Assembly (NCBI GenBank): GCA_934621705.1
Contig: CAKTUP010000021.1
Location: 1 to 18,308 of the forward strand
Length of the DNA stretch: 18,308 nt
Direction: 5' to 3'
Source of the DNA: an uncultured Petrimonas sp.
GTDB lineage: Bacteria > Bacteroidota > Bacteroidia > Bacteroidales > Dysgonomonadaceae
Part shown: positions 6,654 to 13,859 of the stretch, in pieces
How positions within the stretch are numbered: position 1 is the first letter of the stretch
Layout: the number at the start of each line of letters is the position of its first letter
Made by a program: the position numbers and the translations under genes
Notes under the pieces: generated by a model
The model's database searches: none
The model's input: the letters and a program-made list of their open reading frames with translations, nothing else
What the model was told of the DNA's origin: nothing

Positions 6654-6661
6654 CAAAAATA
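6654..6661 (-). promoter_or_regulatory. Putative -7 element for the PIG-L/PNGase F operon
   Basis: TATTTTTG on the minus strand matches TAnnTTTG and lies 26 bp upstream of the PIG-L start codon. No clear -33 TTTG is visible. It is divergent with the element at 6673-6680. Confidence 0.5.
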
Positions 6662-6672
6662 TAAAAAACAAT

Positions 6673-6680
6673 TATATTTG
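6673..6680 (+). promoter_or_regulatory. Putative -7 element for the Nif3-like gene
   Basis: TATATTTG fits TAnnTTTG and ends 21 bp before ATG 6702. TTG-containing sequence upstream (6639-6648) is not at ideal spacing for the -33 element. Confidence 0.55.
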
Positions 6681-6701
6681 TAGAGAATAAACGTATTTGT
6701 T

Positions 6702-7796
6702 ATGCGAATAAAAGAAATATTGCAGGCGATAGAAAACGTGGCTCCGATTCCCCTGCAGGAAGATTTTGACAACAGCGGATTGCAAGTTGGTGATGTAAAT
6801 CGGGAAGTGACGGGTGCTTTACTTTGTCTGGATGTAACGGAAAGCGTGATTGATGAAGCCGTTTCGCTGGGATGCAACCTTATAATTTCGCATCATCCGC
6901 TGGCTTTTAAACCGTTTAAATCGCTGACGGGAAGAACGTACGTTGAGCGATGCATGATAGCCGCCATTAAGCACGATATCGTGGTTTACGCCGCGCACAC
7001 CAACCTCGATAACGCCGTGCAGGGAGTAAACTTTAAACTGGCCGAAATGCTGGGTTTGCAGCAAGTGAGAATTCTGAGTCCACAAAAAGATGCGTTGCTG
7101 AAACTGGTTACGTTTGTTCCCGAATCGCACGTGGAATATGTTCGGAATGCCTTGTTCAATGCCGGAGCCGGAAATATCGGCAATTACGATTCGTGCAGTT
7201 TCAATTTGCACGGCGAAGGCACTTTCAGGGCCAATGAATCGGCAGATCCTTTCGTGGGCGATATCGGTAAACTGCATTTCGAAAAGGAAGTCAGGATTGA
7301 AACGGTGTTGCCGAAATTCAAGCAAGCCGATGTGTTGCGGGCTTTGTTATCGGTTCATCCGTACGAAGAACCGGCTTACGATTTTTATCCGCTGAAAAAC
7401 GACTGGGCGCAGGCCGGAAGCGGGGTAGTGGGCGTTTTGCCCGAACCGATGCCCGAGCAGGAGTTTCTGTATTTGCTGAAAGATGTATTTAACCTGGCAA
7501 CCATCCGCCACACCAAATTGCAGAACCGCGAAATTCACGACGTGGCGTTGTGCGGCGGATCGGGTGCGTTTCTCATTCCCGAAGCCATCGCTTACGGCGC
7601 CGATGCTTTTATCACGGGTGAAGCCAAATACAACGATTTTTTCGATGTGGAAGGGCGTTTACTGCTCGCTGTTGTAGGGCATTACGAATCGGAAATTTGC
7701 ACAAAAGATATCTTTTTCGATGTAATTTCGAAAAAATTCCCTACCTTTGTTGTTCATAAATCGGCATTCGATTCGAATCCTGTGAAATATCTGTAA
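6702..7796 (+). CDS. Nif3-like dinuclear metal centre hexameric protein (YqfO type)
   Basis: The 364-residue protein carries all Nif3/YbgI landmarks: QEDFDNSGLQVG (19-30), the metal-binding ISHHPL (62-67; His64, His65), AHTNLD (98-103; His99, Asp103) and VVGHYESE near the end (His327, Glu331). Its length reflects the YqfO-type layout, in which a CutA/PII-like domain (about 125-230) is inserted between the two halves of the Nif3 domain. The protein forms a toroidal hexamer with a two-metal site; the cellular reaction is still debated (GTP cyclohydrolase FolE2-like claims exist for some members). It has its own promoter upstream. The C4 zinc-ribbon gene downstream is a known frequent neighbour. 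Confidence 0.95.
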   Translation: MRIKEILQAIENVAPIPLQEDFDNSGLQVGDVNREVTGALLCLDVTESVIDEAVSLGCNLIISHHPLAFKPFKSLTGRTYVERCMIAAIKHDIVVYAAHTNLDNAVQGVNFKLAEMLGLQQVRILSPQKDALLKLVTFVPESHVEYVRNALFNAGAGNIGNYDSCSFNLHGEGTFRANESADPFVGDIGKLHFEKEVRIETVLPKFKQADVLRALLSVHPYEEPAYDFYPLKNDWAQAGSGVVGVLPEPMPEQEFLYLLKDVFNLATIRHTKLQNREIHDVALCGGSGAFLIPEAIAYGADAFITGEAKYNDFFDVEGRLLLAVVGHYESEICTKDIFFDVISKKFPTFVVHKSAFDSNPVKYL

Positions 7797-7891
7797 AAGA
7801 AAGCGGTCTGACGACGTTCCCGCAGTTACGGATGAATGTAGTAACGAGACAGTTAATGTGTTTGGTTACTGCATTTTTTATTAACCCCCAA

Positions 7892-7905
7892 CCCCCTAAA
7901 GGGGG
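7892..7905. repeat. CCCCC-TAAA-GGGGG palindromic element
   Basis: A perfect 5-bp C/G stem with TAAA loop, preceded by a second C-tract (ACCCCCA, 7884-7890). Elements of this shape are common between genes in Bacteroidota genomes. It may terminate or insulate the Nif3 transcript, although only a short CTTTG follows. Confidence 0.55.
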
Positions 7906-7920
7906 CTTTGCGGACTATAA

Positions 7921-7962
7921 ACATCAAACATCAAACATCAAACATCAAACATCAAACATCAA
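7921..7962 (+). repeat. Heptanucleotide tandem repeat (ACATCAA)x6
   Basis: Six perfect, uninterrupted copies of ACATCAA, followed by 8 nt (ATAACAGC) and then the ATG of the zinc-ribbon gene. The array occupies the whole position where a ribosome-binding region should be. Because 7 is not a multiple of 3, copy-number changes would not extend the protein in a fixed frame but would change leader length. Confidence 0.95.
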
Positions 7963-7970
7963 ATAACAGC

Positions 7971-8738
7971 ATGGCAACAAGAAAAAAAACAACAGTAGAA
8001 GATATAGCGGTTGACGAAAAACTGAAATCGTTATTCAAATTACAATCCTATCTTTCCGAGATTGATAAGATTAAAACGCTTCGCGGTGAACTTCCGCTCG
8101 AAGTGGCCGACCTCGACGATGAAATCGCCGGTTTGGGAACACGCGTAAATAAATTCGAACTCGATTTGAAAGAATTGAGCGATATGACCAAGGGCGAGAA
8201 AATTAAAATCGAAACCAGCAAGGCGAAAATCGAAAAGTACAACAAGCAACTCGAAAATGTTCGTAACAGCAAGGAATTCGATCATTTATCGAAAGAAGTA
8301 GAGTTTGAAACACTCGAAATAGAGCTGGCCGAAAAGCACATCCGCGAAAATACGCAAGCCGAGAAGAATATTAAAGAACAAATCGCTTCCGCCAGTGAGC
8401 TTTTAAGCGAGAAAAACATCGATTTGGAAGCCAAGAAAAAAGAACTGGACGATATCGTTTCGGAAACCAAAACGCAGGAAGAAAAAATCCGCGAAAAGGC
8501 CAAGAAAACCGAAACCACTATCGAGCCCCGTTTGCTCACCGCTTTCAAGCGCATCCGCAAAAATGCCCGCAACGGACTGGGAATCGTGCCCATTCAGCGT
8601 GGCGCCTGCGGCGGCTGTTTCAACAAAATTCCGCCACAGAAGCAAATGGATATTAAGATGGGGAAGAAAATTATCGTTTGCGAATATTGCGGCCGCATTA
8701 TGATTGACCCGGAATTGGCGGGTGTTACAGGAGAGTGA
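7971..8738 (+). CDS. C4-type zinc ribbon coiled-coil protein (DUF164 family)
   Basis: This 255-residue protein starts with a Lys-rich tail, then a long heptad-rich coiled coil (about 15-190, forming the two-helix hairpin known from the CT398/DUF164 group), and ends in a C4 zinc ribbon with GACGGCFNKIP (Cys213, Cys216) and IVCEYCGRI (Cys237, Cys240). Members are proposed to act in nucleic-acid or RNA-related processes, and one chlamydial member binds transcription/flagellar partners; no enzyme role is known. It sits downstream of Nif3, a conserved pairing in several phyla. ATG 7971 is chosen because upstream in-frame codons just translate the ACATCAA repeat and start at TTG. No Shine-Dalgarno is present. 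Confidence 0.92.
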   Translation: MATRKKTTVEDIAVDEKLKSLFKLQSYLSEIDKIKTLRGELPLEVADLDDEIAGLGTRVNKFELDLKELSDMTKGEKIKIETSKAKIEKYNKQLENVRNSKEFDHLSKEVEFETLEIELAEKHIRENTQAEKNIKEQIASASELLSEKNIDLEAKKKELDDIVSETKTQEEKIREKAKKTETTIEPRLLTAFKRIRKNARNGLGIVPIQRGACGGCFNKIPPQKQMDIKMGKKIIVCEYCGRIMIDPELAGVTGE

Positions 8739-8754
8739 AATTCTGACGGAAACC

Positions 8755-8782
8755 GTAGAGACGCACAGCCGTGCGTCTCTAT
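8755..8782. repeat. GTAGAGACG inverted-repeat element, copy 1
   Basis: TAGAGACGCAC (8756-8766) pairs perfectly with GTGCGTCTCTA (8771-8781) around an AGCC loop. It lies in the 45-bp gap between convergent genes and is followed on the plus strand by TATTAATTTTT, so it may end transcription from both sides. A related copy lies at 16626-16653. Confidence 0.8.
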
Positions 8783-8783
8783 A

Positions 8784-9047
8784 TTAATTTTTCCACCTTC
8801 CCAACCGCTTCATTCCGCGTGTAAAGAGCCACGACATAAATTTGTTTTGCCCGCTCTCGGTCATCACTTTCCGGCAATGTTCCTGGAATTCTTTTACGTC
8901 GTTGGTCTTAAACGTGAAATCACCTTTTTGATAACAATAGCTGCAATACAGCGCGTTAATGCTCCCGTCAGCATTCGTTCCTCCGCCGTTTGGGTCTTTG
9001 CTCATCGGCACTCCGCAACTTTGACAAAGTTTATTTTTTGTTTCCAT
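8784..9047 (-). CDS. Small zinc ribbon protein (Zn_ribbon_2 type, 87 aa)
   Basis: The 87-residue soluble protein opens with KLCQSCGVPMSKDPNGGGTN and continues ADGSINALYCSYCYQKGDFT, so Cys8, Cys11, Cys35 and Cys38 form a CxxC...CxxC zinc site. This matches the putative zinc-ribbon family (Zn_ribbon_2), in which the sequence 'CQSCGMPM' is a hallmark. The remainder is helical (VKEFQEHCRKVMTESG) with a basic end (FTRGMKRLGRWKN). No function is known for the family. No signal peptide is seen. The gene is convergent with the C4 zinc-ribbon gene, with the GTAGAGACG hairpin in between. No convincing promoter element is visible upstream. Confidence 0.88.
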   Translation of the reverse strand: METKNKLCQSCGVPMSKDPNGGGTNADGSINALYCSYCYQKGDFTFKTNDVKEFQEHCRKVMTESGQNKFMSWLFTRGMKRLGRWKN

Positions 9048-9156
9048 AGTTTGTTGAAATGTATTTTCTCGAAATGTTATTTGTTTTGTTTAGCCAAAAC
9101 TTGAAAATAGGCTTAAACTGGGAGTTTGTGTGCTAAGGAAATCTTAGAAGTGTACT

Positions 9157-9549
9157 TTATCTCTTAGCAGAAATTGCTTGTGAGATTGCAAGATTAAACT
9201 TTTCCACTTTTTCGATCAAAGGAACTACGTCAAGTTCAGTAAAATCGGCATAAGCAGAATAATCGCTTTCTTGCCTCCAGTCAATTAAAAGTGAATAAAG
9301 TTTACCAAGTTCTACGTCAATTAGTTGTGTTTTTATGTAAAGTTGAAGAAATTGCGCTTTTTGTCCGTTGTGCGATTTGGTATTTATTCCATCCAAATAC
9401 AGAAGAGCATTTACTGAATGAAAACAAGAGTAGTATAATCTGTTCACGCACGAACGCCACCGCTTGTTTTCAGCTAACAGTTTTGCATCCTGAAAAACTT
9501 CGGCACTTCTTGTTAATCTGTATTGAATGTAATCTTCTTCAGGGTTCAT
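9157..9549 (-). CDS. HEPN domain protein (probable toxin of MNT-HEPN pair)
   Basis: The 130-residue all-helical protein has the UPF0332/HEPN pattern: YRLTRSAEVFQDAKLLAENKRWRS at the start, then NRLYYSCFHSVNALL, KSHNGQKAQF (58-67) and DWRQESDYSAYADF (90-103). HEPN toxins are often RNases whose active site is an Rx4-6H motif. Here the late Arg92 is followed by ESDY rather than His, which is typical of the UPF0332-like branch, so RNase activity is uncertain. The start codon overlaps the stop of the nucleotidyltransferase gene by 4 bp (ATGA), so the two are translationally coupled. In known pairs (HepT-MntA) the MNT partner inactivates HEPN by adding AMP to a tyrosine near the active site; Tyr97 is a candidate here by analogy only. 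Confidence 0.85.
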   Translation of the reverse strand: MNPEEDYIQYRLTRSAEVFQDAKLLAENKRWRSCVNRLYYSCFHSVNALLYLDGINTKSHNGQKAQFLQLYIKTQLIDVELGKLYSLLIDWRQESDYSAYADFTELDVVPLIEKVEKFNLAISQAISAKR

Positions 9550-9872
9550 GCCGATATCACAATTCCTTCATTCTTAATATTTTGATGCAGTGGAGTCTGA
9601 GCGTATTTATTTTCCCAGTCTTTTCTGGAATAAACCAAGGTAGAAATAGATTCACCCAATTCTAGTTCCAGTTCAAATATTTCATTTCGGTATAGGTTTT
9701 CGTCCGAACGATTTTCTTTTGTCCGGTTCATCAGTATGAGAATATCCCAGTCCGATTCTTTGTGCGCTTGTCCTCTGGCGTGTGAACCGAATAAAATTAC
9801 TTCTGCATCCGGGTCGCGGCGCTTTATTCTTGTTCCGATTATGCGGGCTATTTCTCGTTCTTTTTCAGTCAT
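9546..9872 (-). CDS. Minimal nucleotidyltransferase (probable antitoxin of MNT-HEPN pair)
   Basis: The 108-residue protein contains the polymerase-beta-type NTase signature: FGSHARGQAHKESDWDILIL (28-47), with GS at 29-30 and the metal-binding acids Asp41 and Asp43. A following acidic helix (LYRNEIFELELELG) and strand (ISTLVYS) fit the MNT fold. In MNT-HEPN toxin-antitoxin modules the MNT protein is the antitoxin, adding AMP to the HEPN toxin. The start is uncertain: ATG 9872 gives a protein of family-usual length, while upstream in-frame ATGs at 9890/9887 would overlap a TATATTTG promoter element. If that element is used, the transcript would be nearly leaderless. It is the first gene of the pair. 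Confidence 0.87.
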   Translation of the reverse strand: MTEKEREIARIIGTRIKRRDPDAEVILFGSHARGQAHKESDWDILILMNRTKENRSDENLYRNEIFELELELGESISTLVYSRKDWENKYAQTPLHQNIKNEGIVISA

Positions 9873-9876
9873 GCCA

Positions 9877-9884
9877 CAAATATA
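9877..9884 (-). promoter_or_regulatory. Putative -7 element for the MNT-HEPN pair
   Basis: TATATTTG on the minus strand fits TAnnTTTG but ends only 4 bp from ATG 9872. Transcription would start at about the start codon itself, giving a leaderless message, or the match is by chance within a coding extension. Confidence 0.4.
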
Positions 9885-9941
9885 CATCATAATTCGGGAT
9901 TTCACCCTTGTCAACGTTCAAAACTTTGACAAGAATTATCG

Positions 9942-10616
9942 CTAATAATACACCCGTTTTCCCGGAAAAGTACTCCCGATCATAAACCTCAGGGTAATCC
10001 AATGGGTGGTTCCATCGAGAGACGGGATGGTTTTTTTGTAATCGGGAATCTGGCACTGATACCTGAGTCCGACTTTCAGAATCCGGTTAATGGCGCCGAC
10101 TTCGAAATTTTTATCGGGAACATTGTAATCGATACCGATTCCCAGATTTATACCCAAACCATCTACGTTGAAAGTATTGAGCACAGGGTCGGAATTTGAA
10201 GTTTTCAGGTTGGGTTCGAAAAAGCTGTAAGCTAATCCTGCAAAGGGATAGATGCTGAACTGATCCACATCGAAATTCACCCCTAAATTGGCGCCAACAT
10301 AGGCATGAATAGATCCTGTACCGGAAGGCCATTGGCTATCACCAACCGGAATGTCTTTTGTCAATTTATTGGCCGAAAATCCGCCGTTGGCCATTAAGAA
10401 CGCATTTTTGTAAAATACGCCCACTTCGGTATCTGCCGCAAATCCGGGATTGAAGTGCGTGGCAAGGCCGCCCTCGGGAACCATCGTTCCCAATCCCACA
10501 CCCCACGAATATGCCCACGGCGAAGGTTCGATACGATAATTTTGCCTGTTTTGTTGTGGGTAGAGAGTACCTGCAATAAAGATTGCAGAAATAAATAATA
10601 CTAAAAATCTTTTCAT
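9942..10616 (-). CDS. Outer-membrane beta-barrel protein (224 aa)
   Basis: A signal peptide (MKRFLVLFISAIFIAGTLYP-QQ) leads into a Gly/aromatic-rich sequence with repeated amphipathic strands: WGVGLGTMVPEGGLATHFNPGFAADTEVGVF, then ANLGVNFDVDQFSIYPFAGLAYSFF, NVDGLGINLGIGIDYNV and a final WITLRFMIGSTF. This is the pattern of 8-10 strand outer-membrane barrels in Bacteroidota. The family is not one I can name more closely. The start at 10616 is chosen because it opens the signal peptide; a longer reading frame from 10724 would overlap the yfhO-like gene and is not hydrophobic. It starts 7 bp after that gene's stop, so the two are very likely co-transcribed. A short acidic extension after the last strand (PGKRVYY) is unusual for a barrel. 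Confidence 0.78.
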   Translation of the reverse strand: MKRFLVLFISAIFIAGTLYPQQNRQNYRIEPSPWAYSWGVGLGTMVPEGGLATHFNPGFAADTEVGVFYKNAFLMANGGFSANKLTKDIPVGDSQWPSGTGSIHAYVGANLGVNFDVDQFSIYPFAGLAYSFFEPNLKTSNSDPVLNTFNVDGLGINLGIGIDYNVPDKNFEVGAINRILKVGLRYQCQIPDYKKTIPSLDGTTHWITLRFMIGSTFPGKRVYY

Positions 10617-10623
10617 AATGACG

Positions 10624-13146
10624 TTATGGTTGGGTTGTTGATTTTTCGTTTTTGTTCTTTTTATAGGAAGTAAAAACCATCCATGCCGCCGTAAGCAGCA
10701 TAATAAGCAACGCAACGTAAGCAATAGCGTCCGTAACTTTTATACTCGTCGGCTCAAACCGAAATTCTACGGTATGTTTTCCTGCCGGAACGGGTAGCGC
10801 GCGAAGCGTGTAATTGGCACGAAGCATTTCGGCCGGTTGCCCGTCGATGCTGATTTTCCATCCCTTGGGATAATAAATTTCGGAGAAAACGGCGAGTTCG
10901 TCTTTTTTCGCATCCACGTTATACGTGATGAAATTGGAATCATAGCTCGCAAGCGTGATGGAAGAAGCCGAATCGGTAGCCGAAACACTGAATCCCTGCA
11001 ACACCGCTTCGTATTTTTTATCGGCGACGGCTTGCGTGCGCAAATCGATTTCGGCCAGTGCGTCGATTTCTTCGTCGGCGTTGTTCACAAACCGAATCTC
11101 ATCCACAAACCACGCGTTGCCCATCGCGTGCGGATTTTCAACGGGTACGGTTCCGACTTGCGTGGGCATAATCACCCATTTGGCATTGAGCATATTCAGC
11201 ACTTTGTAGCCGTCGGTGTTTACGGTGTCCATCGCACCCTGTGTGTTGATAATGTCTTGTTGCAAGGCTGGCATCTCCTTTCCGATATGCACATCGATCA
11301 AATCCTGATAACGGCGCAGTTTTGCCGCGTGATATCCGCCGATAACCTTGTGATAATACGGCGTAACGCCATCGTTGAACGTGCTGGTTGCCATATTTAG
11401 CACGCGGTAATACGGAGTGGTGTCCTGCAAAATAATTTCATCGGTTTGCGATTTGGTGAACAACTGTTGTTGATTGGATTTTGGGGTGAAGTCGGCATCG
11501 TTCAGATAACGCTTGTTTACGCTCCACATATCGATGAGGCACAATAGCAAAATGGCGCTTACCGCCCATTCTGCTTTTATTTTCTTATTGATAAACAGCC
11601 AAAGTAAAACCGTTCCGATGGCAATGATAAAGAAACTTCGCCACGCATCGGCCGTAAACATCGAAACGCGCATATCGGTGAGATTGGAGATAACGGCCTG
11701 AACGTGCTCTGCCGGAAGCGATTGCAACTGCTGCATTTCGAAGTTCGAGATATAAGAAGAGAAGAACATTTTCGGAGCAATGGCAAAAAGCAAAGCGATA
11801 CCTGCAGTCAATCCCATACTAATGTACAGGTATTTCATGTTATTTTTCAGCATTTCCGGCTTTTGAATAATTTCTTTCACGGCAAGTGCTGCCAATAACG
11901 GAATCGTAAATTCTGCCACTACCAAAATAGACGAAACCGTTCGGAATTTATTGTACATGGGCACGTAATCGATAAAGAAATCGGTGAGCGGCATAAAGTT
12001 TTTGCCCCATGAGAGCAGTATCGAAAAAATAGTTCCGGCCAGAAGCGCCCATTTCATCGGCCCTTTCACGATAAAAAGCCCCAAAATAAACAGCATCAAC
12101 ACAAAAGCGCCCACATAAACCGGGCCCGATGTTCCCGGCTGGTCGCCCCAGTACTGCCCGATTTGATTGTAAAGTTCCCGATATTCCGGCCGCGCTTTTT
12201 CCATCGCTTTCGCGTTTTCCGAAAGGGGAACCGAGGCTCCGCCTTTGGTATTCGGCACCAGCAGCGTCCACGTTTCGCCCACGCCGTAGCTCCAGGCGGT
12301 GATGTAATCGCGCTCCAGGCCGTTGTCCGATTTATTTTCGGCGCTGTGGTGCGAGAGTTCCGATTTTCCGCGCATCGTTTCTTTGGAATATTCGTAGGTG
12401 TGGTACAAATTGCTCGCGTTGGCCGCCACGCCGATAATTCCGGCAACGGCTACCACGGCGGTAGATTTCAAAAAATCGGACAGTTTCTTCTCCCGAACGG
12501 CTTCCACCAGAAAAGCGATAACCATAAAAAACATCAGAAAAAAGAAGTAATAACTCATCTGAATATGGTTTGCCGAAATCTGAAACGCAACGAAAATCAT
12601 AATCAGCAACGCCCCCAACAAGTATTTCTTTCGATACACATACACTAAACCGGCAATCGTAGGCGGAATGTACGCCAGCGTGATAAATTTCCAAATGTGT
12701 CCGGCTGCAATAATGATGAAAAAGTACGACGAAAACGCCCAGATAATGGCTCCCAGCGCACTCACGAGCGGCGAAGCCTTGAATGCCCGCATCAGAATAT
12801 AAAATCCGAGCAACATAATGAAAACCAGGAACACATAATTCGGCAGAAAGAGTTGATAGACTTTCTTCGCCAAGTCCTGCGGTTTACTCGAATCGTACGT
12901 GGGGCTCATCTGATACGACGGCATTCCACCGAACATCGAAAGGTTCCAGCGCGTGCGTTCGCCGTCGTGGCGAGCCATGAAATCGCGTTGTTCCTGTCCC
13001 TGACCTATGGCGGCGAGTGAATCGTGTTGGGTGATTACGCGTCCGTCTATTACGGCGGGAACGAAATAGATAAAAGAGATAAGGATAAACGCCACGATGA
13101 CGAGTAAATCGGGCATATTTTTTTTAAAATCGAAAGACTTTTTCAT
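10624..13146 (-). CDS. YfhO-family integral membrane protein
   Basis: The 840-residue protein has about a dozen hydrophobic segments, the first at about 11-30, followed by a large outside loop with the conserved HDSLAAIGQGQEQRDF (41-56) and NLSMFGGMPSYQMSP (68-82). It ends with a soluble beta-rich domain containing the family-typical YYPKGWKISIDGQPAEMLRANYTLRALPVPAGKHTVEFRFEP, then a last membrane helix (about 808-830). This matches the YfhO family, relatives of GT-C type glycosyltransferases. In Gram-positive bacteria YfhO-like proteins have been linked to teichoic-acid glycosylation; the acceptor in Bacteroidota is unknown. ATG 13146 is preferred over 13200, since it starts a normal N-terminus just before the first helix. 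It is the first gene of a pair with the barrel protein. Confidence 0.92.
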   Translation of the reverse strand: MKKSFDFKKNMPDLLVIVAFILISFIYFVPAVIDGRVITQHDSLAAIGQGQEQRDFMARHDGERTRWNLSMFGGMPSYQMSPTYDSSKPQDLAKKVYQLFLPNYVFLVFIMLLGFYILMRAFKASPLVSALGAIIWAFSSYFFIIIAAGHIWKFITLAYIPPTIAGLVYVYRKKYLLGALLIMIFVAFQISANHIQMSYYFFFLMFFMVIAFLVEAVREKKLSDFLKSTAVVAVAGIIGVAANASNLYHTYEYSKETMRGKSELSHHSAENKSDNGLERDYITAWSYGVGETWTLLVPNTKGGASVPLSENAKAMEKARPEYRELYNQIGQYWGDQPGTSGPVYVGAFVLMLFILGLFIVKGPMKWALLAGTIFSILLSWGKNFMPLTDFFIDYVPMYNKFRTVSSILVVAEFTIPLLAALAVKEIIQKPEMLKNNMKYLYISMGLTAGIALLFAIAPKMFFSSYISNFEMQQLQSLPAEHVQAVISNLTDMRVSMFTADAWRSFFIIAIGTVLLWLFINKKIKAEWAVSAILLLCLIDMWSVNKRYLNDADFTPKSNQQQLFTKSQTDEIILQDTTPYYRVLNMATSTFNDGVTPYYHKVIGGYHAAKLRRYQDLIDVHIGKEMPALQQDIINTQGAMDTVNTDGYKVLNMLNAKWVIMPTQVGTVPVENPHAMGNAWFVDEIRFVNNADEEIDALAEIDLRTQAVADKKYEAVLQGFSVSATDSASSITLASYDSNFITYNVDAKKDELAVFSEIYYPKGWKISIDGQPAEMLRANYTLRALPVPAGKHTVEFRFEPTSIKVTDAIAYVALLIMLLTAAWMVFTSYKKNKNEKSTTQP

Positions 13147-13166
13147 TTTGCTGTTTGTTTGAAGCG

Positions 13167-13174
13167 CAAATTTA
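13167..13174 (-). promoter_or_regulatory. Putative -7 element for the YfhO gene
   Basis: TAAATTTG on the minus strand fits TAnnTTTG and lies 20 bp upstream of ATG 13146, which also supports the shorter start codon. Confidence 0.55.
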
Positions 13175-13211
13175 AGGAAATTAGTCGAAAAGCGTTTCAA
13201 TCATTGGAAAT

Positions 13212-13245
13212 AAAAACGGCGAAGCCGATTGACTTCGCCGTTTTT
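13212..13245. terminator. Strong intrinsic terminator after the tandem barrel genes
   Basis: AAAAACGGCGAAG (13212-13224) pairs perfectly with CTTCGCCGTTTTT (13233-13245) around an 8-nt loop. The stem has flanking A and T runs, so it works on the minus strand after the barrel gene. On that strand the T-run leads towards the YfhO promoter. Confidence 0.92.
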
Positions 13246-13270
13246 GGAATTATTTATCACCTGGAAATTT

Positions 13271-13846
13271 TCAAAATCGTTTTCCGATGGAAATTCCTAC
13301 GCGGGGATAAGCTTCTGAATCTGCATAATCACTTTTTATGAAATTTCTTCCTGCCCCGCCATAAATTTCGCCGACCCAGTTATTTTTGCTTAAATATTTC
13401 CATCCTAAAGCAAGGCCTAATCCGGCGCCAAAAATAGATTTCTGGTTTTCGTTCACATTTGTTCCTCCGAGATTGGAATATGTTTCCATAACTCTGGAAT
13501 AGGTTGCTCCGTTTGCTTCAATAAAGAAACCGGCACCGGCTTTCTCCATCGACTTCTTGTTTCCGCCAAAAAACCAACGAAAATGGGGAGTGAACATAAA
13601 TTGATACGGATAGCGTTCTTTATCTAATGATACGCCGAGCGCGGCGCCCACGCTAATGTCGGTATTCAAAATCCGTTCGTAGGAAATCTCGGGGTATGAG
13701 CCGAATATAGCCAACGGCAGGTTGATTTTTAACTCGTTCATCGGAATATCTTTGGTTATTTTCCAACCCATCACTTTGTGTGTTTTTTGCGCAAAACCGG
13801 ATAAACCAACACCGAGAATTGCTAAAATAAGAATTGATTTTTTCAT
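13271..13846 (-). CDS. Outer-membrane beta-barrel protein, tandem paralogue A (191 aa)
   Basis: The protein has a signal peptide (MKKSILILAILGVGLSGFAQ) and barrel-like strands ending GISIGKRF with a terminal Phe. It is clearly related to the gene just upstream (13860-14435): shared blocks include IFGSYPEISYERI versus IFGLYPELSYERI, RWFFGGN versus RWYFGGN, the identical AGFFIEANG, and the identical GWKYLSKNNWVGE. The two are of equal length. The family is not one I can name; it resembles Bacteroidota barrels of DUF3575 shape. The start is chosen at the signal peptide (an upstream in-frame start would overlap paralogue B). It follows paralogue B after 13 bp and ends 25 bp before a strong terminator. 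Confidence 0.8.
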   Translation of the reverse strand: MKKSILILAILGVGLSGFAQKTHKVMGWKITKDIPMNELKINLPLAIFGSYPEISYERILNTDISVGAALGVSLDKERYPYQFMFTPHFRWFFGGNKKSMEKAGAGFFIEANGATYSRVMETYSNLGGTNVNENQKSIFGAGLGLALGWKYLSKNNWVGEIYGGAGRNFIKSDYADSEAYPRVGISIGKRF

Positions 13847-13859
13847 AATATTTCTATTT

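Noticed and set aside
6819..7325. 168-codon minus-strand reading frame
   Set aside because: It lies wholly opposite the Nif3-like gene and shows no recognisable protein features.
7921..7962. CRISPR array
   Set aside because: The repeat unit is only 7 bp and there are no spacers; it is a simple tandem repeat.
7908..7970. N-terminal extension of the C4 zinc-ribbon protein
   Set aside because: The in-frame extension begins at TTG and merely translates the ACATCAA repeat; ATG 7971 gives the expected N-terminus.
9133..9147. CTAAG/CTTAG hairpin after the HEPN gene as terminator
   Set aside because: The stem is only 5 bp, AT-rich, and has no T-run.
12163..12648. 161-codon plus-strand reading frame
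   Set aside because: It is antisense to the YfhO gene, has an odd composition rich in Arg, His and Phe, and is a shadow of the real frame.
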